From the IMG/VR virus record IMGVR_UViG_3300027842_000057, positions 1 to 34,132 of that record: a stretch of 34,132 bases of DNA; one strand, 5' to 3'. The DNA is from a virus. Below the pieces are notes generated by a model. It was not told the DNA's origin. It saw only the letters and a program-made list of their open reading frames with translations, and searched no databases. Below, piece after piece: positions 27,642 to 34,132 of this stretch. The translations under genes and the position numbers were made by a program. Position 1 is the stretch's first letter. The number at the start of each line of letters is the position of its first letter.

Positions 27642-29956
27642 CCATGCCCGATCCCTCCGATGTAATCCCGACCATCACGAATGCTTGGCGCGATGCCGGC
27701 ATGCCGGATCGAGGCATTGCGGGCGTGCTGTTCAATATCAAAGAAGAGTCCGGCTTTGATCCCACGCAACGAGTTTTCGATCAACGAGCTTGGACTGCGC
27801 GTCACGGCCTCGGCGAGCCATCCTATGCTCATGGGCTTTACCAGGAGGGTGCGGACGAGTGGCAGCGCTATCAATCCTTCCTCGCTGGCCGTCAAGGCGC
27901 GGATTGGCGTGATCCCGAACTGCAAAGCCAGTTCGCGGCCTGGAACCTGAAAAACAACTATCCCTCGACTTGGGCAAAGATGGTCAATGCCAAGTCGCCC
28001 GAACAGGCGGCGGCGGTCTATGCCAATGAGTATTTGAAACCATCTGCGCCCAATCTCGCCAGCCGCATGAACAAGATTTTCGGCGGGGTTCCAAAGATGT
28101 CCGCCTATGATGCGGCGCCCCCCGAGGATTTGCTAGGAAAATGGCTGGCGGCGCCAACTGGCAATCAACCGGCCGCGCCTCAACCGGGAATCGCGGCATC
28201 CGAACCCGCTTCGCCGCCCGAAGATTTGTTAAGTTCATGGAAAGTACCGGAATCGCCAGCCGCCCCCTCGATGCAGACTGCCGCGCCAGCCGCGCCGCAA
28301 GGCGCTCCATCGGCCGTTTCATCTCCCGCCATCTCACAGCCTTCCGGTCCCGAAACCGCACCCCAGGCTCTTACGCGGCTTATGGCAGAGCATCAAGGTG
28401 ACACCTGGACCGATCGATCGATTGCCGCGGCCGCTGGCGTTGGCCGTGGTCTCGGCAATGTCGGGGATACGATCGCGCAGGGAATTACCGCCTTGGGCGA
28501 TAATGCCGCAAAGGCGCTGGCGCGATATGGCGCGATTTCCCCGGAAAGTGCCAAGGCAGTTGAGGACTGGCGGACATCGGTAAATCAAGGCATCGATCAG
28601 GATCAGGCTGCGTTTCAGACGGCCGCCAAGGGAAGCTTGTCGGCGGCGTTCGGTCAGGTCGGTGGTGAGATTGCAGGAACGGGGCCATTTCTTGGTATTG
28701 GCGCCGCAGCTCTGCGTGGGACGCCACTTGCGGCGACACTTGCGGCGCGACCGATCGTCGGATCGATTGTCAAGGGTGCCGCAACTGGAGCCGGAACAAC
28801 GGCGCTGACATCGGCTGCATCCGACATGCCACTTGGCGAACAATTGGCTGCTGGGGGCGGTGCCGGTGCAGTTCTTGGGCCGCTGGGACATGCTGCGACC
28901 CGTGCATTGGGCGCGGGAGTCAACCCAGAAGTCGGGCGGCTGGCAGGTCTTGCCATTGACAAATACGGCATCCCGCTCCGCGCCGATCAATTGTCAACGA
29001 ATCCCATGGTGCGCTTCCTTGGTTCGGTATTGCAGCGCCTTCCATTGACGGGGCTTAATCCGGCCGAGCAGCAGGCGACATTTTCGCGGGCGATCGCCCA
29101 TGAAATGGGTGAAGTGTCCGATAATGTGACGATGCCGGTTCTGCAGGCCGTCAAGACCCGCACGGGCCAGATGTTTGACGATGTTGCCAATCGCACCGGG
29201 CCGATCCGCATCGATCATGCATTTGCGGCAGACGTTGGAAACGTCTTGAGCGATGCCCGGACTGTTTTGGGCGATGAGGCCAAGCCGATTGAAAATCTGA
29301 TTCAGAAAATCGGCAGCCGCATCGATCCGGCGACCGGCACGATCAGCCCGAAGGCGTATCAAGCAACGATCGCCCATGGGAGCGCGCTTGATCGCGCAAT
29401 GGAATCGAATAATTCCAATGTCGGTTTCTATTCGGGAAAACTACGCGATGCACTCGACGACATGATGCAGCGCACGGCGCCGGCTGATGCGGTGGCTGAT
29501 TTGAAGACTGCCCGTTACCAATATGCCATCATGAAAGCAGTTGAGCCACTGGCCAAAGAATCGCCGACTGGGGATATCAGCCCGGCCAAGCTGTTGAGTA
29601 AGGCGACCGGCGGCAATCTCATGGAATTGGGCCAGATCGGCAAACAATTCCTGCGTGAGCCGCCCAGCTCGGGAACTGCGGAGCGTTCATTGCTTTTAGG
29701 AGCGTTAAGTGCGGGACTCGGAACCGATTATGCGTTCGATCCCGAGGGCTTCCAGAGGCATGCTTTAATGGCTGCGGCTGGACTGGGGGCGGCGCGCGCG
29801 GGTGGCGCGCTAATCAAATTGCCGGCCCTGACGAGATTCCTTGCGCGGCGGGGGCAGCAACAGCAAGGGAGTCTGTTGAGTAATATAATTCCGGCTGCGG
29901 GAGCCTTGGCGACCCGCAATATCGGAACTGCGTTTTCGGCGCCGCAAGGCCCTTAG
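27638..29956 (+). CDS. Large ejection protein with N-terminal tail-lysozyme domain (P22 gp16 position)
   Basis: The start overlaps the previous stop (ATGA). Residues about 8-145 resemble the phage tail lysozyme domain: IPTITNAWRDAGMPDRGIAG, LFNIKEESGFDPTQ with the likely catalytic glutamate in KEESGF, then YAHGLYQEGADEWQRYQSFL and LQSQFAAWNLKNNYPSTW. It would cut peptidoglycan during entry. A disordered linker (about 150-250) follows, then glycine/alanine-rich hydrophobic segments (about 340-440) that could enter the membrane, and a helical end. P22 gp16 (609) has the same place and ejection role. The 772-residue size fits a fusion of gp16-like and lysozyme parts. Confidence 0.75.
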   Translation: MTMPDPSDVIPTITNAWRDAGMPDRGIAGVLFNIKEESGFDPTQRVFDQRAWTARHGLGEPSYAHGLYQEGADEWQRYQSFLAGRQGADWRDPELQSQFAAWNLKNNYPSTWAKMVNAKSPEQAAAVYANEYLKPSAPNLASRMNKIFGGVPKMSAYDAAPPEDLLGKWLAAPTGNQPAAPQPGIAASEPASPPEDLLSSWKVPESPAAPSMQTAAPAAPQGAPSAVSSPAISQPSGPETAPQALTRLMAEHQGDTWTDRSIAAAAGVGRGLGNVGDTIAQGITALGDNAAKALARYGAISPESAKAVEDWRTSVNQGIDQDQAAFQTAAKGSLSAAFGQVGGEIAGTGPFLGIGAAALRGTPLAATLAARPIVGSIVKGAATGAGTTALTSAASDMPLGEQLAAGGGAGAVLGPLGHAATRALGAGVNPEVGRLAGLAIDKYGIPLRADQLSTNPMVRFLGSVLQRLPLTGLNPAEQQATFSRAIAHEMGEVSDNVTMPVLQAVKTRTGQMFDDVANRTGPIRIDHAFAADVGNVLSDARTVLGDEAKPIENLIQKIGSRIDPATGTISPKAYQATIAHGSALDRAMESNNSNVGFYSGKLRDALDDMMQRTAPADAVADLKTARYQYAIMKAVEPLAKESPTGDISPAKLLSKATGGNLMELGQIGKQFLREPPSSGTAERSLLLGALSAGLGTDYAFDPEGFQRHALMAAAGLGAARAGGALIKLPALTRFLARRGQQQQGSLLSNIIPAAGALATRNIGTAFSAPQGP

Positions 29957-30109
29957 CCAATTGCTGATGCGAAGCAGTTCGCCGCAGTTGTAGACGAATC
30001 GCCGAAACGGCTCGCCGAACCTTGGTTGAAGAAAACACGCAACAAGATAAATCCCAATCCAGATCAACCACGCCTCAAGCTTGACATCATCCATCCGTTG
30101 GACACTCCG
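29957..30109 (+). other. 153-base gap before the fibre-like genes
   Basis: The + strand has a short open frame from TTG 30026 that joins the next gene but no good ribosome site. The - strand has an open frame starting at ATG 30094 with a membrane-like beginning (EAWLIWIGIYLVACFLQP). It would overlap the end of the ejection gene and lacks a clear ribosome site. I could not decide whether anything here is translated, and no terminator is visible. Confidence 0.35.
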
Positions 30110-31894
30110 ATGATATTTCGCGCCCGCGCAATCCTCCTAATTATGCTCTGCCTCTTGCTCTGGCAAGGGCTCGGTCCCGCTTTTGGCCAAGCCACCCAAC
30201 TTGCCCCTGGTGAACAGTGCTTCTCGGCCAATACCTCTACATCAGGCGGCGGCGCCGGAACCGGAACTGGGATGATCGGCGTCCTAGGGACGATTACCGG
30301 TGGAACTGGCGGCGCGGCCGGCAGCTATGCCAACGTGGCACTGACGGGCGGAACGGGTTCGGGCGCCACGGCAAATATTACCGTCGCAGGAGGCGCGGTC
30401 ACTGCGGTTGCCGTGCTCAATCCGGGACTCGGCTATGCAGTCGCGGATGTTCTTTCGGCTGCTGCGGGCACGATTGGCGGAACGACGGGCTTCTCGGTTC
30501 CAATCAATTCCGTCTCGATCAATTCCAATCTAGCCGGCGGATCGGTCGATTACTACATTCCCTCAACCAATACGCGCAAACAGACTTGGCAGAACGCCGC
30601 CCAGACCATCCTCAATGCCAATCCGGTGCCACTCGATGCCAACGGCTGCGCCATCGTCTATGGCACGGGCAGCTATCGACAGGTGCTCAAGGATAGCCTC
30701 GGCAATATCATCTGGGACCAGCTTACGACGGCGCCAGGTGCTGCCGCCAATGTCTTTTGGGCCGGGACCGCTGGCGGCACGCCCAATGCAATAACGGTCG
30801 TCGATCCTGGCTTTGCCGCCGTCGATGGATCGATCATCAATTTCCTGGCGCTCGCCAATAATACTGGGGCGACGACGCTTAATCCGTCGAACTATTTTGG
30901 TGGCTCGCCCCCTGCGATCGTCAAGGATACGACGGCGGGGCCGGTTGCCCTGGTCGGCGGCGAAATCAACGGCACCTCGGGCGGCACGCCGACCGTTATC
31001 TCGGTTATCTGGTCAGCCTCTCAGAATAATTTCCATTTGCTCAATACCGTCATCGCTTCGGCCTCGGGCGCTGCAGCGCCGCTGTGTGGGGCTGTCGGCC
31101 TCAAGATCACAAATAGTGTAGGGACGCCAAGCTCGATCATAACGCTGACTGTAGCACAGGTCGTCACGCAGACGCCTTCGGGTTTGGTGATTAATCGCTC
31201 GAATATCATACTCAATATCAACCTGACGACCGGGACAGTGACGGCTGCCGCGAACGGCATGGATGGCGAGGCCGTTGGCACTAGTCGATGGCTCGATGTC
31301 TGGGTGATCGATAACGGCGCGGCGGCGGCTGGTCTCGCCTCAGTGCATGCCGGTAATGGCCTCTCGCCAAATATGCCGTCAGGCTACACCTACAAATGCC
31401 GTCTAGGAGCAATGGCGGTCGATGGCTCGGGGAACCTGTTCCGCACGCTGCAATATGGCCCAATCGGGCAATATCAGGTGGTTTTAGCATCGAATACTCT
31501 GACGCCATGTCACATCGCTGATAGCTCAGGTGGCGCCGTTGGCACTTATTCGTCAACATCGCCCGTTCTTGCGAACGCCTCAGTTGCCGGCGATGGCTTC
31601 TGCGCGCCAGCCACAACAACCGATATCAATGTCATAGCGACTGGCACCTGGAAAGCAGGAGGCGGCACACCATCCGTACTAGTTGCGCCAAGTACGGCAT
31701 ATGGTGGCACTAACAATGGTCCTACCGGGTCAAACGGGCAGATTTATCCGATCTGGATAGTCGAGCCAGCCACAACGACGATCAACCAAACGGCCTGGAT
31801 GACGCTTGAAGCATCAACCATTGCATGGGCATCATCTGGCTCTGGCGGCGCAATTTATGTTCTCAACTGGAGGGATAGCGTCAATGCGAATTAA
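30110..31894 (+). CDS. Fibre-like phage protein with Sec signal peptide (594 aa)
   Basis: I chose ATG 30110 because the protein then opens with a typical signal peptide (MIFRARAILLIMLCLLLWQG, cut near PAFG, residue 26); TTG 30026 would add 28 polar residues in front. The mature protein is glycine- and threonine-rich. It has TGGTGSGATANITVAGGAVT and LNPGLGYAVADVLSAAAG, which resemble beta repeats seen in phage fibres. A region with WQNAAQTILNANPVPLDANG follows, then a large beta domain (about 370-590). It is the first of three such genes in a row. No chaperone or collagen-like repeat is seen. Confidence 0.6.
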   Translation: MIFRARAILLIMLCLLLWQGLGPAFGQATQLAPGEQCFSANTSTSGGGAGTGTGMIGVLGTITGGTGGAAGSYANVALTGGTGSGATANITVAGGAVTAVAVLNPGLGYAVADVLSAAAGTIGGTTGFSVPINSVSINSNLAGGSVDYYIPSTNTRKQTWQNAAQTILNANPVPLDANGCAIVYGTGSYRQVLKDSLGNIIWDQLTTAPGAAANVFWAGTAGGTPNAITVVDPGFAAVDGSIINFLALANNTGATTLNPSNYFGGSPPAIVKDTTAGPVALVGGEINGTSGGTPTVISVIWSASQNNFHLLNTVIASASGAAAPLCGAVGLKITNSVGTPSSIITLTVAQVVTQTPSGLVINRSNIILNINLTTGTVTAAANGMDGEAVGTSRWLDVWVIDNGAAAAGLASVHAGNGLSPNMPSGYTYKCRLGAMAVDGSGNLFRTLQYGPIGQYQVVLASNTLTPCHIADSSGGAVGTYSSTSPVLANASVAGDGFCAPATTTDINVIATGTWKAGGGTPSVLVAPSTAYGGTNNGPTGSNGQIYPIWIVEPATTTINQTAWMTLEASTIAWASSGSGGAIYVLNWRDSVNAN

Positions 31895-32333
31895 TCGCCT
31901 CATTGCGCTCGTTTTTATAGCGACCTTGTCGCTATTGACGGCGCCAACCATCGCCCAGACGCCAGTCGAGGGCATCCCGACCGACGCCGGCACACTCAAT
32001 CATTCATTGGTTCCTGGGACGACCTATGTGCAGGTTTTGGCCGCGGCGCCCCCGACCACGAACAACTCGAATCCGCGCCGCGCGATCACGATCCAAAACA
32101 ACAACACCAATACGGACAATTGCTTTGTCGATGATACGGGATTAGTCGCGATCGGCAACTCCACTGCAACGAGTGTGACGACGACGGATGGAAACACGAT
32201 CACATCAGGGCAGGCATCAATCCTGCTCTCGCCGGGCGGCAGCTATCAACGCTATTGGCCGATGATTCCCAATGGCAGGATCGTGGCAGTTTGTGCGGGA
32301 GGGTCCGATTCGCTGTTCATCGCCGTGCAATAG
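31884..32333 (+). CDS. Secreted small beta-rich protein (149 aa)
   Basis: ATG 31884 follows GGAGGG and overlaps the previous stop by 11 bases; the open frame extends back to 31806 inside the previous gene. The signal peptide MRINRLIALVFIATLSLLTA is cut near TIA-Q (residue 24). The mature part contains NPRRAITIQNNNTNTDNCFV and ASILLSPGGSYQRYWPMIP, a jelly-roll-like pattern seen in small tail or decoration proteins. It shares the start MRxNRL/MRTKL and the A-Q cleavage style with the next gene. Confidence 0.6.
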   Translation: MRINRLIALVFIATLSLLTAPTIAQTPVEGIPTDAGTLNHSLVPGTTYVQVLAAAPPTTNNSNPRRAITIQNNNTNTDNCFVDDTGLVAIGNSTATSVTTTDGNTITSGQASILLSPGGSYQRYWPMIPNGRIVAVCAGGSDSLFIAVQ

Positions 32334-32365
32334 AACTCACGCTGATAATTGGAGGAGCGGCATCA

Positions 32366-33340
32366 ATGCGAACTAAACTGATTCTTTTTCTTTGTCTTGC
32401 TTTCGCCTGGATTACTCCGGCTTATGCGCAGACCGGATCAAGCAAATCGGTCTCCGTGCTCAATAGTGAAGTGAATTCACTTTGGCCGGATAATACTGTC
32501 GGCACGATCACGCCGTTTAATGCGCGGCAGACATTGCTCGATATTATCGCGTCCAGTCTCAATTTGCCGACCGGCGTTCCTGCGACAGTCGCCCAGGGCG
32601 GCACGGGTTTGGTCAGCGGTACAAGTGGCGGCGTGCCGTATTTCAGCAGCGCGACGACTATGGGGTCGAGCGGGGCGCTGACGAGCAATGCCATCATTGT
32701 CGGCGGAGGTGCAGGCCAGCCTCCGACGCCGACCGCATGCACGATTGACGCAAATCCGACTCTGGCCTGCGCATCCAGCACGTCTGGTTTCCCAAATGTT
32801 AGTTTGAATAACTCTACCGCTGATAATACCAGCGTGACCTTCAATATAAACAAGTCGCGCGCTGGTGGGAACACGCTTAGCGGAGACTTTCTAGCCCTGA
32901 TGCAGTTTAAGGGCTTTGCCAACTCGGCTGCGCAAACGGCAGCGCAAATTTTTGCAAAGCAAGTCGCAACATCGAGCGGCAGCAATATTCCGTCATCCAT
33001 TACCCTGGCTACCAGCAATACGAGCGGAAGTGCTAATCAGACGCTGACTTTCGATACCAATTCCCATCTGTCGAATGTCTCAACGACGGCGCCAACGGCG
33101 AATGCATGTACCGGCTTTTCTCTGCAAACTGGAGCCACAGATTTAGCTGGCACGTTAACCATGACTTCCGGCACTTCCTGCTCGATAAATTTTGGAACCG
33201 CCTTCGCCAATCCGCCGAACTGTGTTATCTCGCCAGGATCGGCGCCATCAACTCATGTAGTCACGAGAACCAGTAGTGTCCTGAATGTAACGTTCGGGAC
33301 GGCGCAAACGGCATTCTCGTGGATTTGCGTTGGCGGATGA
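32366..33340 (+). CDS. Tail-fibre-like protein with Sec signal peptide (324 aa)
   Basis: ATG 32366 follows GGAGGAG ten bases upstream. The signal peptide MRTKLILFLCLAFAWITPAY is cut near AYA-Q (residue 21). The mature protein has the phage fibre motif VAQGGTGLVSGTSGGVPYFS, then SGALTSNAIIVGGGAGQPPT. Its C-terminal beta domain has TGATDLAGTLTMTSGTSCSI and FANPPNCVISPGSAP, as in fibre tips of many phages. It is the last gene of the + strand operon. A fibre with an export signal is unexpected. Confidence 0.65.
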   Translation: MRTKLILFLCLAFAWITPAYAQTGSSKSVSVLNSEVNSLWPDNTVGTITPFNARQTLLDIIASSLNLPTGVPATVAQGGTGLVSGTSGGVPYFSSATTMGSSGALTSNAIIVGGGAGQPPTPTACTIDANPTLACASSTSGFPNVSLNNSTADNTSVTFNINKSRAGGNTLSGDFLALMQFKGFANSAAQTAAQIFAKQVATSSGSNIPSSITLATSNTSGSANQTLTFDTNSHLSNVSTTAPTANACTGFSLQTGATDLAGTLTMTSGTSCSINFGTAFANPPNCVISPGSAPSTHVVTRTSSVLNVTFGTAQTAFSWICVGG

Positions 33341-33350
33341 GGCGCTCGCC

Positions 33351-33497
33351 TTACCAAATCTGCATCTCCTCGTCCTCTTTCTGACGCTCCTCAAGAGTTA
33401 GTTTGGCTCGCCGTTTGTTTTCGGAGACATTGAGCCAAATTAAGATCGCGGTGATCATGCCACAAACAAAGACACCATAAAGAAATATGCTGATCAT
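33351..33497 (-). CDS. Tiny single-span membrane protein (48 aa)
   Basis: Reading leftwards from 33497, an ATG preceded by GGAGGAAAACC opens a 48-residue peptide. It has one span (ISIFLYGVFVCGMITAILIW) and a charged helical tail (ENKRRAKLTLEERQKEDEEM). The strong ribosome site and the position 22 bases after the coiled-coil gene support it. The type would suit a small holin-like or Rz-like membrane protein, but there is no lysis gene next to it in the window. Confidence 0.65.
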   Translation of the reverse strand: MISIFLYGVFVCGMITAILIWLNVSENKRRAKLTLEERQKEDEEMQIW

Positions 33498-33519
33498 GGT
33501 TTTCCTCCGCCGCCGCCCC

Positions 33520-34038
33520 TTAGCAAACGGGTCCGCCCTTCTGCCTGGGCAACCTGCCTTCCAACTCGCGCACGCGGGCTTCAGCGGCCTCGGCGCGTCC
33601 CTTCCAAATGTCTTCGGCCCTTACAATGATCTGCTCCGATACTTGCTTGAGCCGCTCGATCTCCTGCGTCAACTCGCGCACGCGGGCTTCAGCTGCTTCG
33701 GCGCGCTTGGTTTCTTCGGAAAGTTCCATGCCGAACTCTATTTCTCGCTGAGATCGGGTTGCGCGAAGACCGAAGCATTCGTCTTTCAATTCCGCAATCT
33801 TCTGCGTCTGCACGGCTATTTCTTCGGCCTGATCGCAGACCAGGCTGCCATCAGCTGTGCCAATAATGGTTTGTCGCATGGCGGAAATCTCATGCGCCTG
33901 CGCGGCGAGGACAGTTTCCGTCTCGACAAGAATTTGCTCCCATATCTCGCGCTGACCAAAACGACCACTATGCAGTTGTTCGCGAATGTTTGCAATTCGC
34001 GCGATCAAGTCAGGCTCTATTGGTTCCTTAAGGGTCAT
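33520..34038 (-). CDS. Coiled-coil protein (172 aa)
   Basis: I chose ATG 34038 because it overlaps the stop of the gene entering from the right (ATGA); ATG 34044 would add two residues. The N-terminal part (IEPDLIARIANIREQLHSGR, WEQILVETETVLAAQAHEIS) and the rest are helical. The second half contains twice the heptad-like unit RAEAAEARVREL, from a 36-bp DNA repeat. It resembles phage coiled-coil proteins of unknown role. It is transcribed towards the late operon and converges with it near 33345. Confidence 0.65.
   Translation of the reverse strand: MTLKEPIEPDLIARIANIREQLHSGRFGQREIWEQILVETETVLAAQAHEISAMRQTIIGTADGSLVCDQAEEIAVQTQKIAELKDECFGLRATRSQREIEFGMELSEETKRAEAAEARVRELTQEIERLKQVSEQIIVRAEDIWKGRAEAAEARVRELEGRLPRQKGGPVC
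33562..33597 (-). repeat. 36-bp in-gene repeat, copy 1
   Basis: This segment matches 33670-33705 with two differences and encodes RAEAAEARVREL in the coiled-coil protein. The distance of 108 bases is 36 codons, so the heptad register can be kept. Confidence 0.85.
33670..33705 (-). repeat. 36-bp in-gene repeat, copy 2
   Basis: This is the partner of the copy at 33562-33597 and encodes the same 12 residues. It probably arose by internal duplication of a coiled-coil segment. Confidence 0.85.
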
Positions 34039-34132
34039 ATCCATAGCTCGTTTCTAGCCGCTTTTTCGTACACCATGACGCGAAGGCCGGCTTTCCGGAT
34101 GGCGCCCAAATGTTCGTCAAGAAAACGCGGAT
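34035..34132 (-). CDS. 3' end of a gene entering from the right (partial)
   Basis: On the - strand one frame is open from the window edge and ends FLDEHLGAIRKAGLRVMVYE then KAARNELWI and a TGA at 34037-34035, which overlaps the ATG of the coiled-coil gene. The sequence looks like a real C-terminus with helix and strand. Too little is present to name it. Confidence 0.5.
   Translation of the reverse strand, partial: PRFLDEHLGAIRKAGLRVMVYEKAARNELWI

Noticed and set aside
29810-30094. Antisense frame with a membrane-like start
   Set aside because: The first 50 residues look plausible, but it overlaps the ejection gene, has no clear ribosome site and turns into an arginine-rich shadow. I kept it only as a note on the gap.
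30026-30109. TTG start of the 594-aa fibre-like protein at 30026
   Set aside because: It would bury the signal peptide behind 28 polar residues, and the ribosome site is not better than at 30110.

Overview
The window is 34 kb of the late (virion) region of a tailed double-stranded DNA phage or prophage of the P22 type, plus part of its early/replication end. It suggests a Gram-negative, GC-rich host, most likely an alphaproteobacterium. That host guess is inference, from the style of the initiator protein, a DUF6496-type small basic protein and the general composition. I see no integrase, repressor, attachment site, tRNA or rRNA gene, so I cannot tell a free phage from a prophage fragment. 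Nearly all genes lie on the + strand and are packed with ATGA/TGATG overlaps. A short convergent operon enters from the right end on the - strand.

Layout. 1-1280: small unknown genes and an HNH endonuclease. 1278-3047: an O-like replication initiator whose coding region carries degenerate palindromic repeats (candidate origin), then a NusG/RfaH-like antiterminator. 3048-3264: a non-coding leader with a hairpin and a strong intrinsic terminator just before the packaging genes. 3265-8048: small terminase, a HiPIP-like cysteine protein, a small zinc-ribbon-like protein, a secreted fibre-like protein, three tiny membrane proteins, an O-antigen ligase/polymerase-like membrane protein and small basic proteins. 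8066-15123: large terminase, portal, putative scaffold and P22-type coat protein. The coat gene is preceded by a non-coding leader with two copies of a structured RNA motif whose stems covary. 15154-20813: small virion genes, a gene with a very good programmed -1 frameshift signal, gp4-like and gp10-like head-tail proteins, and a duplication scar. 20810-29956: adenine methyltransferase, GNAT-like protein, gp7-like, gp20-like and gp16-like (lysozyme-headed) ejection proteins, with an RNA polymerase alpha-CTD-like protein, a histidine phosphatase and an ADP-ribosyltransferase-like protein set among them. 30110-33340: three fibre-like proteins, each with its own Sec signal peptide. 33351-34132 (-): a tiny membrane protein, a coiled-coil protein and the end of another gene.

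How it works together. The order small terminase, large terminase, portal, scaffold, coat, gp4, gp10, GNAT/gp14-like, gp7, gp20, gp16 follows P22, so this is a short-tailed phage assembly line. The NusG paralogue next to a terminator ahead of the terminase genes suggests a Q-like late switch. The enzymes placed among the ejection genes are candidates for proteins that enter the host with the DNA. The O-antigen enzyme and the signal-peptide-bearing fibre-like proteins suggest remodelling of the host surface.

The points most worth a second look are the frameshift site at 16971-17003, the alpha-CTD mimic at 23238-23789, the HiPIP-like protein at 3829-4173, the covarying tandem RNA motif at 13662-13789, and the set of five signal-peptide proteins. 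All family calls come from reading the sequence by eye; no database search was possible.
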